Positions 52,454-62,947 of a stretch of DNA of 64,000 bases are shown here, one piece after another. The DNA is taken from positions 2,070,501 to 2,134,500 of the forward strand of contig NZ_CP067977.1 of NCBI RefSeq assembly GCF_016656965.1, given 5' to 3'. The stretch is from Brevundimonas vitisensis (GTDB taxonomy: Bacteria > Pseudomonadota > Alphaproteobacteria > Caulobacterales > Caulobacteraceae). Position numbers and translations under genes: made by a program. Every line of letters begins with the position of its first letter. The first letter of the stretch is position 1. Under the pieces are notes generated by a model. That model did no database searches and was not told the DNA's origin. It saw only the letters and a program-made list of their open reading frames with translations.

Positions 52454-53505
52454 TCCGGCGCACGACCGATCTGCGTCCGGCGGCCCGCGCCGCCTTTGAC
52501 GCCATCATCGATGTGCGCAGCCCGTCCGAGTACGCCCTCGATCACATCCCGGGCGCGATCAACCTGCCGGTCCTGAATGACGAGCAGCGCGCCCTGGTCG
52601 GTACGGAATATGTCCAGGGCTCCAAGTTTCTGGCCCGGCGCATGGGGGCGGCCCTGGTGGCGCGAAACATCGCCGGACATCTGGAGGGCGCGCTGAAGGA
52701 GCGGGACGGATCGTTCCGCCCCCTGGTCTATTGCTGGCGCGGCGGCCAGCGGTCCGGGGCCATGGTCACGGTCATGGATCAGGTCGGCTGGCCAGTGACG
52801 GTGCTGGAGGGCGGCTATCAGACCTGGAGGCGCAGGGTGTCGAACGCCCTTTACGACACGCCTCTGCCGCTGCAGCTGGTGCTGCTGTCGGGGCCGACGG
52901 GTTGCGGTAAGACGGCGATCCTGAACCGGCTGGCCGACCATGGCGTGCAGTCGCTGGACCTGGAGGGCCTGGCCGGGCATCGCGGCTCCCTGTTCGGGGC
53001 GATGCCTCAGGGACAGCCTTCGCAACGCGGTTTCGAGACGGCCCTGCTGGCAGCGATCGAGGCGCTCGATCCGACCCGCCCGGTGGTGGTGGAGGCTGAA
53101 TCCAGCCGGATCGGGGTGCGCGCGCTGCCGCCCCGGTTTTGGACCGCCATGGGGACCGCGCCCGTGATCGAGATGACCGCCCCCCTTTCTGATCGGGCTC
53201 GCCATATCGTTCAGACCTATGTCGAGATTGCCGCCGACCCCGATCGCCTCGATCAGGCCCTGACGCGCCTGCCTCGGCATCATGCCAAGACGACGATCGC
53301 GCGTTGGCGTGACCTGGCTTCGGCCGGTGAGATCGAGACCCTGGCGACCCAGTTGATGCAGGACCATTACGACCCCGCCTATCGCCGGTCGAAGGGTGAC
53401 CGGGCGGTGCTGGCCACGCTGAATCTGTCCGGACTGTCCCCGGACGACCTGTCCGACGCCGCCGCACACATCGCGCGGGTGTTGCCGTCCACCGCCGCAG
53501 TTTAG
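52450..53505 (+). CDS. selU: tRNA 2-selenouridine synthase
   Basis: 351 residues from GTG 52450. The rhodanese domain has its active Cys95 in VYCWRGGQRSG, and the P-loop GPTGCGKT lies at 148-155. It replaces sulfur with selenium at the wobble uridine of some tRNAs, using selenophosphate from SelD. With selD alone as partner, the locus supports tRNA modification without needing selenoproteins. No selA or selB is nearby. Confidence 0.95.
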   Translation: MIRRTTDLRPAARAAFDAIIDVRSPSEYALDHIPGAINLPVLNDEQRALVGTEYVQGSKFLARRMGAALVARNIAGHLEGALKERDGSFRPLVYCWRGGQRSGAMVTVMDQVGWPVTVLEGGYQTWRRRVSNALYDTPLPLQLVLLSGPTGCGKTAILNRLADHGVQSLDLEGLAGHRGSLFGAMPQGQPSQRGFETALLAAIEALDPTRPVVVEAESSRIGVRALPPRFWTAMGTAPVIEMTAPLSDRARHIVQTYVEIAADPDRLDQALTRLPRHHAKTTIARWRDLASAGEIETLATQLMQDHYDPAYRRSKGDRAVLATLNLSGLSPDDLSDAAAHIARVLPSTAAV

Positions 53506-53514
53506 ACAAGACCC

Positions 53515-54606
53515 ATGCGCCAGATGACCCGAACCTTCGTCATGATTGCCGCCTTGCTGCTGGGCGGCGGTACCGCCCATGCCCAGGATGCCGCCTCACG
53601 GGCCCTGCCGGTCCATGTCGGCGGGCGGGTGATCGTGGATCCGGACGGGGGACTCACCTTCGGCTGGCCCGGCATCTATTTCGAGGCGCGGTTCAGCGGC
53701 ACGGCGGTGAGGGTGCGGTTCGAGGCCCCGACCGAACACATGCGCCTGCTGATCGACGGACAGGAGCGCGCGGCCTTTCGCCGGCCGGGCCTGGTCGATC
53801 TGACGCTGGACGGCCTGGCGCCTGGCGATCACGTCGTGCGGCTGGAGAAACAGACCGAGAGCCAGACCGGTGGCGGCCGTTTCATCGCCTTCGAGGCGGT
53901 GGGCGACACGGTGGCCCTGACCTTCATGCCCCGACCGCGCCAGATCGAGTTCATCGGCGATTCCTACACCGTCGGCTATGGCAATACATCGGGACGACGC
54001 GAGTGTTCAGCCGCGGAAGTCCACGCCTTCACCGACACCCAGCAGGCGTTCGGTCCCCGCGTTGCCCGCCATTTCGACGCCGACTACCGGACCCATGCCT
54101 ATTCCGGCTTCGGCATCGTGCGGAACTATGCCGGTACCTCTCCGGACCTCAGCCTGCCGACCCTCTATGGCCGGATGAAGCCGGACGATGCGGAGCGGAT
54201 GGTGGAGGGTCCTGGCGACTGGCGGCCCCAGGTCATCGTCATCAACCTGGGCACCAACGACTTCTCAACGCCGGTCGGGGCGGGCGAGCGGTGGGCCGAC
54301 GAGGCCGGTCTGAGGGCCGAATACCGCCAGCGTTACATCGGTTTCGTACGCGATCTGGCGCGTGAGCAACCCCAGGCGCGCTTCATCCTGATGGGATCGG
54401 ACGCCTTCTTCGGCGACGTTCAGGCGGTGGCCGCCGCCGTCAATGCCGACCAGCCCGATCGGGCCGTCCCCCTGGCCTTTGGCGGCCTGGAACTGGGCGG
54501 CTGCGACTGGCATCCCTCGATCGACGACGACGCCCGGATCGCCGAGCTGATCCAAGCCACGATCGAGACCATGGGCGTCTGGAGCAACGAGCTCACGGCG
54601 CCCTGA
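53515..54606 (+). CDS. Secreted SGNH/GDSL esterase, CE2-like
   Basis: 363 residues. A signal peptide ends near AHAQDA (about 25); an ATG at 53524 could also be used. A beta-sandwich N-terminal domain (about 30-145) is followed by the catalytic domain: Ser in FIGDSYTVGYG, GTNDF and His in GCDWHPSIDD. This two-domain layout is that of carbohydrate esterase family 2, which removes acetyl groups from plant polysaccharides such as xylan or mannan. It lies 9 bases after selU but is probably unrelated in function. Confidence 0.87.
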   Translation: MRQMTRTFVMIAALLLGGGTAHAQDAASRALPVHVGGRVIVDPDGGLTFGWPGIYFEARFSGTAVRVRFEAPTEHMRLLIDGQERAAFRRPGLVDLTLDGLAPGDHVVRLEKQTESQTGGGRFIAFEAVGDTVALTFMPRPRQIEFIGDSYTVGYGNTSGRRECSAAEVHAFTDTQQAFGPRVARHFDADYRTHAYSGFGIVRNYAGTSPDLSLPTLYGRMKPDDAERMVEGPGDWRPQVIVINLGTNDFSTPVGAGERWADEAGLRAEYRQRYIGFVRDLAREQPQARFILMGSDAFFGDVQAVAAAVNADQPDRAVPLAFGGLELGGCDWHPSIDDDARIAELIQATIETMGVWSNELTAP

Positions 54607-54620
54607 TCAGCGCGGCACTG

Positions 54621-55064
54621 TCAGTCGAAAAGATCTGTCGCGATGTCGGTGATTAGAATGTTGGTCGTCACCCAGCCAGATGAACGACGATAAAGGCTCA
54701 TCAAGACCATGATCGGCCCGTTCTCGGTATTGATCTGAAAGATGACTCTGCAGAACGTCGGTGTGATGCAGTCAGTTCTGGCCAGTGTCCATCCCGTGAT
54801 CGGTCCGTAGGTCTGGAGGATGAAGGTGCTCTGGGAGATCAGAGTCTGAAGCTCCAGCGTCTTTCCCTCCGCCAATGTGCCGGCAAAGAGGTCGGTATAG
54901 GCACGGCTGACCTCGCCTGCCTGAAGGGCAGTGAAGAAGCGGTCGGTCAACGGGCGTGTTTCCGCGATGGCCTGAGCTGACATCGGCGGGGTAGGATCGT
55001 CTTGGGCTAGAGCCGGTGATGCCAAGGAAATCAGCGCAACGACGACAGCAATGAGCCTAAACAT
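54621..55064 (-). CDS. Secreted DUF4019-like protein
   Basis: 147 residues. A signal peptide (LIAVVVALISLASPALAQ) is followed by a small alpha-beta domain (RPLTDRFFTALQAGEVSRAY, then GWTLARTDCITPTFCRVIFQ with two cysteines). The pattern resembles DUF4019/DUF3887-type periplasmic proteins of unknown role. It converges on the esterase gene, with only 14 bases between their stops, and is followed by carB. Confidence 0.6.
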   Translation of the reverse strand: MFRLIAVVVALISLASPALAQDDPTPPMSAQAIAETRPLTDRFFTALQAGEVSRAYTDLFAGTLAEGKTLELQTLISQSTFILQTYGPITGWTLARTDCITPTFCRVIFQINTENGPIMVLMSLYRRSSGWVTTNILITDIATDLFD

Positions 55065-55088
55065 GACCTTCTCCCTCTCCGTTCGGCC

Positions 55089-58000
55089 TTAGGCATAATC
55101 CTGCAACGGCCGGACATCCAGGGCGTCCGCCTGGATGGCACCGATCGCCTGAGAGGCGGCCAAGGCACCGGCCGAGGTGGTGTAATACGGGATCTTCATC
55201 ATCAGAGCGGTGCGACGCAGGCTAAAACTGTCCTGCAGCGACTGCTTGCCCTCGGTGGTGTTGAAGACCAGCTGGACCTCGCCGTTCTTCATGGCGTCGA
55301 CGATGTTGGGACGTCCCTCCAGCACCTTCTTCACATGGCCGACCGGCAGGCCCTGTTCGACCAGATAGGCGTGCGTCCCGCCGGTGGCGATCACCGAGAA
55401 GCCCTGTTTCAGCAACAGGGCGACAGCCTCGACGATGAAGGGCTTGTCGTCATCCTTGACCGAGACGAAGGCGCATCCGGCGGTCGGCAGGGTGGTGCCG
55501 CCACCGATCTGGGACTTGGCAAAGGCGCGGGCGAAGGCCGGGGCCATGTCCGCCTCGTCCTCGCGCTTCCAGTCCAGGCCCATGACCTCGCCGGTCGAGC
55601 GCATCTCCGGGCCCAGGATGGTGTCGACGCCGGCGAACCGGGCGAAGGGGAAGACCGCTTCCTTGACCGCGATATGGTCATAGGGCCGGTCGGCCAGGGC
55701 AAAGGATTTCAGCGGCACCCCCGCCATGACCTTGGCGGCGATGGCGGCGATCGGCTGGCCGATGGTCTTGGCCACGAAGGGGGCCGTGCGGCTGGCGCGC
55801 GGGTTCACCTCCAGCACGAAGATGCGCGGATTCTCGCTGTGGGGCTCTTCGATGGCGAACTGGACGTTCATCAGGCCCCGCACCTTCAGCGCCCGGGCCA
55901 TGGCCTCGGTCTGGCGCTTCAGCTCGGCCACGATCCCGGCTGACAGGGAGTGGGGCGGCATGGAACAGGCGCTGTCGCCCGAGTGGACCCCGGCTTCTTC
56001 GATATGTTCCAGCACCCCGGCCACGAACACCGTCTCGTCGTCGCACAGGGCATCGACGTCGACCTCGGTCGCGCGGTTCAGATAATGGTCGATCAGGACC
56101 GGATCCTCGCCCGAGACCCTCATGGCCTCGCCGACATAGCGGTCCAGCTGGTCGCGGTCGTGGACGATCATCATGCCGCGGCCGCCCAGCACATAGGAGG
56201 GGCGCAGCACGACGGGATAGCCGACCTCGTCCGCCTTGTCGGCGGCTTCCTGGGCCGACCGGGCCAGGCCGTTGGGCGGCTGCATCAGGCCGATGTCGTT
56301 CAGCATGACCTGGAACCGCTCGCGATCCTCGGCCAGATCGATGGAGTCCAGCGACGTGCCCAGGATCGGAATGCCGTCCTCGTGCAGGGCATGGGCCAGT
56401 TTCAGCGGGGTCTGGCCGCCGAACTGCACCACCACACCGATCAAGTCGCCCTTCGACCGCTCGACCTCGATCAGCTCCAGCACGTCTTCGGCTGTCAGGG
56501 GCTCGAAATACAGCCGGTCGGAGGTGTCATAGTCGGTGGAGACGGTCTCTGGGTTGCAGTTGACCATGATGCTTTCGACGCCGATGTCGGCGAAGGCAAA
56601 GGCGGCGTGACAGCAGCAGTAATCGAACTCGATCCCCTGGCCGATCCGGTTGGGACCGCCGCCCAGGATGATGGCCTTTCGCGCGCCGGACGGCTCGGAC
56701 TCGCACTCCGGAACCTGGCCCAGGGCGCCGGTCTCATAGGTCGAATACATATAGGCGGTGGCGGATGCGAACTCGGCCGCACAGGTGTCGATGCGCTTGA
56801 AGACCGGGCGGACACCCAGGCTGCGGCGCTGGCACCGGACCTCGCGCTCGGTCGTGCTGGTCAGGTGGGCCAGGCGGGCGTCAGAGAAGCCCATGGCTTT
56901 CAGGCGGCGGAAGTCGGCGGGCTTGGTCGGCAGACCCTTGACCCGGACATGCCCCTCTTCGCGCACGATGTCGGCGATCTGGCGCAGGAACCAGGGCTCA
57001 TAGGAACAGGCGGCCTGGACCTCTTCGACCGTCAGCCCGTGACGGAAGGCCTGGGCGATCACGAGGATACGGTCGGGCGTCGGCTGGCCCAGCGCCCGCA
57101 CCACGGCGGCCCGCGCTCCGGCTTCGTCATCGACATCGGTCGTGCCCTCGATCTCGACGTCGTCGAAGCCGCTCAGGCCGGTCTCCAGCCCGCGCAGGGC
57201 CTTCTGCATCGATTCCTGGAAGGTCCGCCCGATCGCCATGACCTCGCCCACCGACTTCATCGAGGTCGACAGGCTGGCCTCGGCACCCGGATATTTCTCG
57301 AAGGCAAAGCGGGGGATCTTGGTGACGACATAGTCGATGCTGGGCTCGAACGAGGCCGGCGTGACCATGGTGATGTCGTTGGTCAGTTCGTCCAGGGTGT
57401 AGCCGACCGCCAGGCGGGCCGCGACCTTGGCGATGGGAAAGCCGGTGGCCTTGGAGGCGAGGGCCGAGGACCGCGACACGCGCGGGTTCATCTCGATCAC
57501 CACCATCCGGCCGTCGGCGGGGTTGATGGCCCACTGGACGTTCGATCCGCCCGTCTCGACGCCGATTTCGCGCAGCACATTGATCGAGCCGGTCCGCATC
57601 CGCTGATACTCTTTGTCGGTCAGCGTCAGGGCGGGGGCGACGGTAATGCTGTCACCGGTGTGGACGCCCATCGGGTCCACATTCTCAATGGAGCAAATGA
57701 TGATGCAGTTGTCCGCCTTGTCGCGGACGACCTCCATCTCATACTCCTTCCAGCCCAGAACGGATTCCTCGATCAGCACCTCGGTGGTGGGGCTGAGGTC
57801 CAGGCCTCGCAGGACGATTTCCTCGAACTCCTCGCGGTTGTAGGCGATGCCGCCTCCGGTGCCCGCCAGGGTGAAGCTGGGGCGGATGATGGCGGGCAGG
57901 CCGACGAACTCCAGCCCTTCCAGCGCCTCCTCCATCGAGTGGGCTGCCTTGGAGCGCGGGCTTTCCAGCCCCAGCTTGTCCATGGCGTCGCGGAATTTCT

Positions 58001-58388
58001 GGCGGTCTTCGGCCTTGTCGATGACCTCGGCCTTGGCCCCGATCATCTCCACGCCGTATTTCGCCAGCACGCCCGAGGCATCCAGCGCCAGGGCCGTGTT
58101 CAGCGCGGTCTGTCCGCCCATGGTGGGCAGAAGGGCGTCGGGGCGCTCCTTCTCGATGATCTTCTCGACCATATCGGGCGTGATCGGCTCGATATAGGTG
58201 GCGTCGGCCAGCTCCGGGTCGGTCATGATCGTGGCCGGGTTGGAGTTGACCAGGATGACCCGATACCCCTCGGCCTTCAGCGCCTTGCAGGCCTGGACCC
58301 CCGAATAGTCGAACTCGCACGCCTGGCCGATGACGATGGGCCCGGCCCCGATGATCAGGATCGACTGGATGTCCGTACGTTTGGGCAT
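55089..58388 (-). CDS. carB: Carbamoyl-phosphate synthase large subunit
   Basis: 1099 residues from ATG 58388, with AGAGGAGG upstream. It has the two homologous ATP-grasp halves of the family. The first contains [20 protein letters not shown] and [20 protein letters not shown]; the second contains [19 protein letters not shown] and [20 protein letters not shown]. The C-terminal domain for allosteric control begins near [17 protein letters not shown]. It makes carbamoyl phosphate for arginine and pyrimidine synthesis. It is preceded 11 bases upstream by the RraB-like gene. Confidence 0.98.
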   Translation of the reverse strand: MPKRTDIQSILIIGAGPIVIGQACEFDYSGVQACKALKAEGYRVILVNSNPATIMTDPELADATYIEPITPDMVEKIIEKERPDALLPTMGGQTALNTALALDASGVLAKYGVEMIGAKAEVIDKAEDRQKFRDAMDKLGLESPRSKAAHSMEEALEGLEFVGLPAIIRPSFTLAGTGGGIAYNREEFEEIVLRGLDLSPTTEVLIEESVLGWKEYEMEVVRDKADNCIIICSIENVDPMGVHTGDSITVAPALTLTDKEYQRMRTGSINVLREIGVETGGSNVQWAINPADGRMVVIEMNPRVSRSSALASKATGFPIAKVAARLAVGYTLDELTNDITMVTPASFEPSIDYVVTKIPRFAFEKYPGAEASLSTSMKSVGEVMAIGRTFQESMQKALRGLETGLSGFDDVEIEGTTDVDDEAGARAAVVRALGQPTPDRILVIAQAFRHGLTVEEVQAACSYEPWFLRQIADIVREEGHVRVKGLPTKPADFRRLKAMGFSDARLAHLTSTTEREVRCQRRSLGVRPVFKRIDTCAAEFASATAYMYSTYETGALGQVPECESEPSGARKAIILGGGPNRIGQGIEFDYCCCHAAFAFADIGVESIMVNCNPETVSTDYDTSDRLYFEPLTAEDVLELIEVERSKGDLIGVVVQFGGQTPLKLAHALHEDGIPILGTSLDSIDLAEDRERFQVMLNDIGLMQPPNGLARSAQEAADKADEVGYPVVLRPSYVLGGRGMMIVHDRDQLDRYVGEAMRVSGEDPVLIDHYLNRATEVDVDALCDDETVFVAGVLEHIEEAGVHSGDSACSMPPHSLSAGIVAELKRQTEAMARALKVRGLMNVQFAIEEPHSENPRIFVLEVNPRASRTAPFVAKTIGQPIAAIAAKVMAGVPLKSFALADRPYDHIAVKEAVFPFARFAGVDTILGPEMRSTGEVMGLDWKREDEADMAPAFARAFAKSQIGGGTTLPTAGCAFVSVKDDDKPFIVEAVALLLKQGFSVIATGGTHAYLVEQGLPVGHVKKVLEGRPNIVDAMKNGEVQLVFNTTEGKQSLQDSFSLRRTALMMKIPYYTTSAGALAASQAIGAIQADALDVRPLQDYA

Positions 58389-58399
58389 CTCAGCCTCCT

Positions 58400-58753
58400 C
58401 TAATTGGTCACGACCGCGCACTCCCAGCCGTCATAGTCCAGCTGAAAGGCCGCGGCCCAGGATTGCATCATGGCGCTGACGGGGGCGAAGGACGCCGCAT
58501 CGACGGGAATGGTGGTCTCAAGCACGGTCGCGTCATCGGCACCGCGCGTGATGAAGCCGGCGCGGCGCGCAACCTCGTTCAGGTCGTCGTGATCGCCGTC
58601 ACCGTGGAAATAGAACAGGGTATGGCGCGGCGTGACGCCGGAATCGCCATGGGCCGCCAGGGACGCGCGAATGGCTGCGTCGCGCTCTTCGTGCGGGACC
58701 TCGCTCTCGTCCACCGTGATCGGCTCCTGGCGCGCGCGACCGAGCTGCGACAA
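58400..58753 (-). CDS. RraB-like regulator of RNase E
   Basis: 117 residues. The pattern [20 protein letters not shown], then [13 protein letters not shown] and [15 protein letters not shown] matches the RraB family. In E. coli RraB binds RNase E and alters which transcripts it cuts. It lies 11 bases before carB in the same direction, so the two probably share a transcript. Confidence 0.8.
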   Translation of the reverse strand: MSQLGRARQEPITVDESEVPHEERDAAIRASLAAHGDSGVTPRHTLFYFHGDGDHDDLNEVARRAGFITRGADDATVLETTIPVDAASFAPVSAMMQSWAAAFQLDYDGWECAVVTN

Positions 58754-59018
58754 TGCGCCGCGCCAGCCGTTCGGGTTGTCGGTTAAGCGGCTCGTTTAGA
58801 GCGCCGCGTGGTTGCGATCAATGCGTTTCTTGGGGCCCGATGCCGGCCGCTCAAAGCGGCGAATTCCATGCCGCAATGCAACAACACCGCTGCTGAAAAG
58901 CGTCGAATCTGTGACGAAAAAGCGTCTGAAGGGTTGGTTTTGCCCAATCCATCGGCCATGGTCAGCTTCTATGTATCGGTCGGCGGCTCTCTCACGCCGA
59001 CTTCAAGGAGGGTCCTTC
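58754..59018. other. Divergent promoter region, no gene seen
   Basis: 265 bases between the RraB-like gene and the TonB receptor. It is less GC-rich than surroundings in 58860-58960. A small hairpin-like GGTTGG / CCAATCC lies near 58934-58951. No known riboswitch or operator was recognised. Confidence 0.35.
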
Positions 59019-62000
59019 ATGTCTGCACGTCGTCTTCGCGGCTCATCAAGTCTGGCGGGTGGCACGCTCGCCGCTGTGCTTCTGCTCGTTCCCGGTCTGG
59101 CCGTTGCGCAGGCTCAATCTTCGCAGGATCCCGAGGACGATGAGGCGACTGAAGTCGAGGAACTGGTCGTTACCGGCTCCCGCATTCCGCAGAACGAGTT
59201 CACAAGTCCGTCGCCGATCCAGGTCCTGACGACCGACCGCGCCCAGCAGCGCGGGATCAGCGACACGGCCCAACTGCTGCAAAGCTCCACCCTGGCGGCG
59301 GGTTCGCCCCAGGTGAACGCCGCCATCTCGACGGCCTTTGTGACCGACGGCGGACCGGGCGCTTCGACCATCTCCCTGCGCGGTCTGGGAGCTAACCGGA
59401 CTCTGGTTCTGCTGAACGGCCGTCGCGCCGGACCGGCCGGGACCCGCGGCGGCGTGTCCGCCTTCGACCTGAACGTCATCCCTCAATCGTCCATCGACCG
59501 CATTGATGTGCTGAAGGATGGCGCCTCGTCCATCTACGGTTCGGACGCCGTCGCCGGGGTCGTCAACCTGATCACCCAGCGTTCGCGCGACGGGGCCGAG
59601 TTCTCGACCTATGCCAGCGTCCCCTTTGAACAGGGCGGCGAGCAGTACAACATCTCGGGCACCTTCGGAAAAAGCTTCGACCGCGGTTATCTGAACGTCT
59701 CGGCCGACTATTACCGTCAGGAAGCCCTTCGTGCCGGCGACCGCGAGGACCTGATCTGTACCAACCAGTTCGTGTTCGAGCCCGGCACCCGCACCCGCGC
59801 CGACCGCATCGATCCGCGCACCGGACAGCCGCAGTGTACCGACCTCAGCTGGGGCCAGATCTACGTCTATGGACCCGATTTCTCGGGCCGGGCCGGTCGC
59901 TTCCAGTTCGACTATGACGGCAACCTGGGCAATTTCATTCCCACGCGTCCGACCAATCCGGCGGTCAGCGCCCAATATCCGAATGCCCCGGCCGGCTTCT
60001 ATCTGGTCAACTACGACATCCCTTCGCGCGCGGTGACGAACAACCTGAGCGAATATGCCTATGACGCGACCATCATTCCGGAGATCGAACGCTACACGGT
60101 CTTCGTGGACGGTGCCTATGAACTGGGCGGTGGTGTCGAAGCCTATGCCGAACTGCTGCTGAACCGCCGCGAGAGCCGGACCGACAGCTATCGCCAGTTC
60201 TGGAACTACACCTACACCAACGACTTCCTGGACTTCTATTATGGCCCGGGTGCCGGCGGCGATCCTCTGACCGGCTTCAGCGGCCTGAACCTGCTCAGCG
60301 CCACGCCGATCACCGACCACTTCGATTCCGAACAGATCGTTGACTACGCTCGCGTCGTCCTGGGTCTGCGCGGCGACATCGGGGGCGGCTTCCTGGACGG
60401 TTGGTCCTGGGACATCTACGGCCAGTACAGCCGCTCGGACGGCGACTACAGCCAGGACGTCATCCTTCAGGATGCGGTTGACTCGACCAGCTTCAAGACG
60501 TCGTCCTGCGTCGGCACCAACCTGCCGGTCAGCGGTCGTCCCTGTATCGATGTCGACTTCACGGACCCGGACTTCCTGGCCGGCCGCCTGACTCAGGCCG
60601 AGCGCGACTTCCTGTTCGACAACGAGACGGGCAACACCCTCTACGAACAGACCTATGTCGAAGGCTCGCTCGCGGGCAATCTCTTCGAGCTGCCGGCGGG
60701 GCCGCTCGGCCTGGCCGTCGGTTTCCACCTGCGCAAGGATGAGATCAACGACACGCCCGGCGAGATCACCCTGGCGAACAACAGCTGGGGTCTGTCCGGT
60801 GCGGGCATCACTGCCGGCGACGAGGAGACGAAGGAAGTCTTCGCCGAAGCCGCCATTCCGCTGCTGGTTAATGCGCCCTTCGCCCGCAGCCTCGATCTGT
60901 CGCTGTCGGGTCGCTACACCGACACCAAGACCTCGGGCGATGCCTCGACCTACAAGATCGGCCTCAACTGGGCGATCAATGATGCGGTCCGCTTCCGGGC
61001 GACCCACGGAACGTCCTTCCGTGCCCCGGCTCTGTTCGAGCTTTATCTCGCCGACCAGACCAGCTTCATCGCCCAGCGCAGCATCGACCCGTGTCTGAAC
61101 CTCGCGACGCGCGTGGCTGACGGCCAGATCTCCGTCACCGATCCGATCTACGTCAACTGCACCAATCCGGCCGGACCGGGCGGCGGTGTGTCGCCGACGT
61201 TCACGGGCGGTGTCGTCACGGCCACGGTTGTGACCGGTGGCGGCCTGGGCGTCCTCGAACCCGAAACCTCCAAGTCCACGGTGATCGGCGTCGTTCTCAC
61301 TCCGCCGGACAGCAACCTGAGCCTGGCGATCGACTACTTCGACATCGAGATCAACGACGAGGTCGCGGTTCTGGGTGCGGCGGGCATTCTGCAGGCCTGC
61401 TACCTGTCCGAGAACTTCCCCGCCGATCCGATCTGCAACCAGTTCGACCGGAACCCCACGTCCCGGTCGATCGACGAGGTGCGCGATTCCTACATCAACA
61501 TCTCTCAGCAGAATAACCGTGGCCTGGACTTCACCGCGCGCTGGTTCGGTGATTACGGCTGGGGAACCCTGACCCTGGACAGCCAGACCACCTGGACGCT
61601 GGAAGACGTGACGGCGACCTTCGCCGACTTCACGACCGACCCGCGCGGGAACATCGGCAACCCTGAACTGGTCGGCAACATCAACGCGACCGTTTCGCGC
61701 GGACCGTGGACGGCCTTCTGGGGCTTCGACTGGATCGGCAAACAGGACAACACCGCCGACATCATCCGTCTGGGCGGCACGCCGACCCAGCTGATCGACG
61801 GACGCCTGACCGAACAGAAGGCCTCGGCCGAGTTCACCGGCTTCCACAGCGTGTCCCTGGCCTATGAGTTCGAAGGCTGGACCCTGTCGGGTGGTGTCGC
61901 CAACCTGTTCGACGAGCGGGCCCCCGCTGCCTCTTCGGCACGGGCCTCGGTGCAAGGGAACTCGGTGTTCGCTTCGCAGTACACCGAAGCCTACTACGGA

Positions 62001-62036
62001 CGCCGCGGCTTCGTGCGGTTCAGCAAGTCGTTCTGA
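59019..62036 (+). CDS. TonB-dependent outer-membrane receptor
   Basis: 1005 residues from ATG 59019, with AAGGAGGG upstream; a 69-codon upstream extension is open but unneeded. A signal peptide ends near VAQAQSS, the TonB box-like EELVVTGSRIP lies around 45-55, and a plug domain (to about 200, with ISLRGLGANRTLVLLNGRRA and DGASSIYGSDAVAGVVNLIT) is followed by beta-strands. The C-terminus is YYGRRGFVRFSKSF. Long Caulobacterales receptors of this type import sugars, peptides or siderophores; the substrate is not evident from sequence. Confidence 0.95.
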   Translation: MSARRLRGSSSLAGGTLAAVLLLVPGLAVAQAQSSQDPEDDEATEVEELVVTGSRIPQNEFTSPSPIQVLTTDRAQQRGISDTAQLLQSSTLAAGSPQVNAAISTAFVTDGGPGASTISLRGLGANRTLVLLNGRRAGPAGTRGGVSAFDLNVIPQSSIDRIDVLKDGASSIYGSDAVAGVVNLITQRSRDGAEFSTYASVPFEQGGEQYNISGTFGKSFDRGYLNVSADYYRQEALRAGDREDLICTNQFVFEPGTRTRADRIDPRTGQPQCTDLSWGQIYVYGPDFSGRAGRFQFDYDGNLGNFIPTRPTNPAVSAQYPNAPAGFYLVNYDIPSRAVTNNLSEYAYDATIIPEIERYTVFVDGAYELGGGVEAYAELLLNRRESRTDSYRQFWNYTYTNDFLDFYYGPGAGGDPLTGFSGLNLLSATPITDHFDSEQIVDYARVVLGLRGDIGGGFLDGWSWDIYGQYSRSDGDYSQDVILQDAVDSTSFKTSSCVGTNLPVSGRPCIDVDFTDPDFLAGRLTQAERDFLFDNETGNTLYEQTYVEGSLAGNLFELPAGPLGLAVGFHLRKDEINDTPGEITLANNSWGLSGAGITAGDEETKEVFAEAAIPLLVNAPFARSLDLSLSGRYTDTKTSGDASTYKIGLNWAINDAVRFRATHGTSFRAPALFELYLADQTSFIAQRSIDPCLNLATRVADGQISVTDPIYVNCTNPAGPGGGVSPTFTGGVVTATVVTGGGLGVLEPETSKSTVIGVVLTPPDSNLSLAIDYFDIEINDEVAVLGAAGILQACYLSENFPADPICNQFDRNPTSRSIDEVRDSYINISQQNNRGLDFTARWFGDYGWGTLTLDSQTTWTLEDVTATFADFTTDPRGNIGNPELVGNINATVSRGPWTAFWGFDWIGKQDNTADIIRLGGTPTQLIDGRLTEQKASAEFTGFHSVSLAYEFEGWTLSGGVANLFDERAPAASSARASVQGNSVFASQYTEAYYGRRGFVRFSKSF

Positions 62037-62066
62037 TTTCGATCGGATCGATCTGACAGTGAAGGA

Positions 62067-62100
62067 GGGCGGCGGCGCGATCCGCCGCCCTTTTTCTTTT
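62067..62100 (+). terminator. Rho-independent terminator after the TonB receptor gene
   Basis: Nine-base arms GGGCGGCGG and CCGCCGCCC around CGCGAT, followed by TTTTTCTTTT. It begins 31 bases after the receptor stop and ends 56 bases before the next gene. Confidence 0.93.
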
Positions 62101-62155
62101 GACCTGAGCGCTGGTCTCAACGAGACGAGCAGCCAAACCAGACACTGAGGCACGC

Positions 62156-62947
62156 ATGGCGATCATTCGCGGAATAAAGGACACCTTGAACGCGCAGGTC
62201 GCTCGCTTCGAACAGGTGCCGCTGTCACAGCCGGTGATGCTGAACAGCATTCCCAAGGGCGGTACCCACCTGATCCGCAACATCGTGCGGATGTTCGTGC
62301 CGGTGGAGCAGCATCACGACCGCGACTTCGTCCAGATCCCCAACATGCACCAGCATCTGGACGCGTTCGACCCGAATGCCCCCAAGCTCTCCAGCGCCCA
62401 TCTCCTGTTCAGCGATCAGTCCGCAGCCAATATCCGGTATGCCCGCCACATCCTGCTGATCCGGGACCCGTATGACTGGGTGCTGGCCCGGGCGCGCTTC
62501 TTCGTCTCGGACGCTTTCGAGCAGGAGAATATCAAACACCTGAAGACGGGGCTGTTTTCCGCCGACCAGATCATCAACATGATGATCTTCGGCATCCATC
62601 AGAAATCGCCATCGCTGATCGACATCTACACCCACAATGCTGTCGCATGGCTGGGCACAGCGGTGACGGTGATCCGCTATGAAGACATCATCGCGGCGCT
62701 CAGGGACCTGGAGACCTCTCAGGCCGAAGCCTTCTTCGCCGATCTTCTCGGAGCCGCCGGGATCGCCATGCCCGCCGACTGGCGCGAACGGGTGCGGATC
62801 GGGTCAGACCCGCGTCTCAGCCGTACGGCGCGCGAGAACCTCAAGCTGCCCGATGGCCTGACCTTTCCGAAAAGCCTGTCCGACACCCAGAAAGCCCTGG
62901 TCGACTTTCAGGCCCCAGGCCTGCGACGCGCGCTCGGCTATACCTGA
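62156..62947 (+). CDS. Sulfotransferase-like protein
   Basis: 263 residues. An N-terminal phosphate-binding loop NSIPKGGTHLIRNIVRMF (about 25-41) and a second motif LLIRDPYDWVLARARF (about 101-116) match PAPS-dependent sulfotransferases. A conserved serine or histidine for the acceptor is not clear to me. No signal is evident, so it acts in the cytoplasm. Its 3' end overlaps the HAD gene by 10 bases on the other strand. Confidence 0.72.
   Translation: MAIIRGIKDTLNAQVARFEQVPLSQPVMLNSIPKGGTHLIRNIVRMFVPVEQHHDRDFVQIPNMHQHLDAFDPNAPKLSSAHLLFSDQSAANIRYARHILLIRDPYDWVLARARFFVSDAFEQENIKHLKTGLFSADQIINMMIFGIHQKSPSLIDIYTHNAVAWLGTAVTVIRYEDIIAALRDLETSQAEAFFADLLGAAGIAMPADWRERVRIGSDPRLSRTARENLKLPDGLTFPKSLSDTQKALVDFQAPGLRRALGYT

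Noticed and set aside
55950..58403. Very long plus-strand open frame opposite carB
   Set aside because: Antisense shadow of a strongly conserved gene; no recognisable domain.
59046..62153. Long minus-strand open frame opposite the TonB receptor
   Set aside because: Antisense shadow; the receptor has a signal peptide, ribosome site and terminator, while this frame has none.
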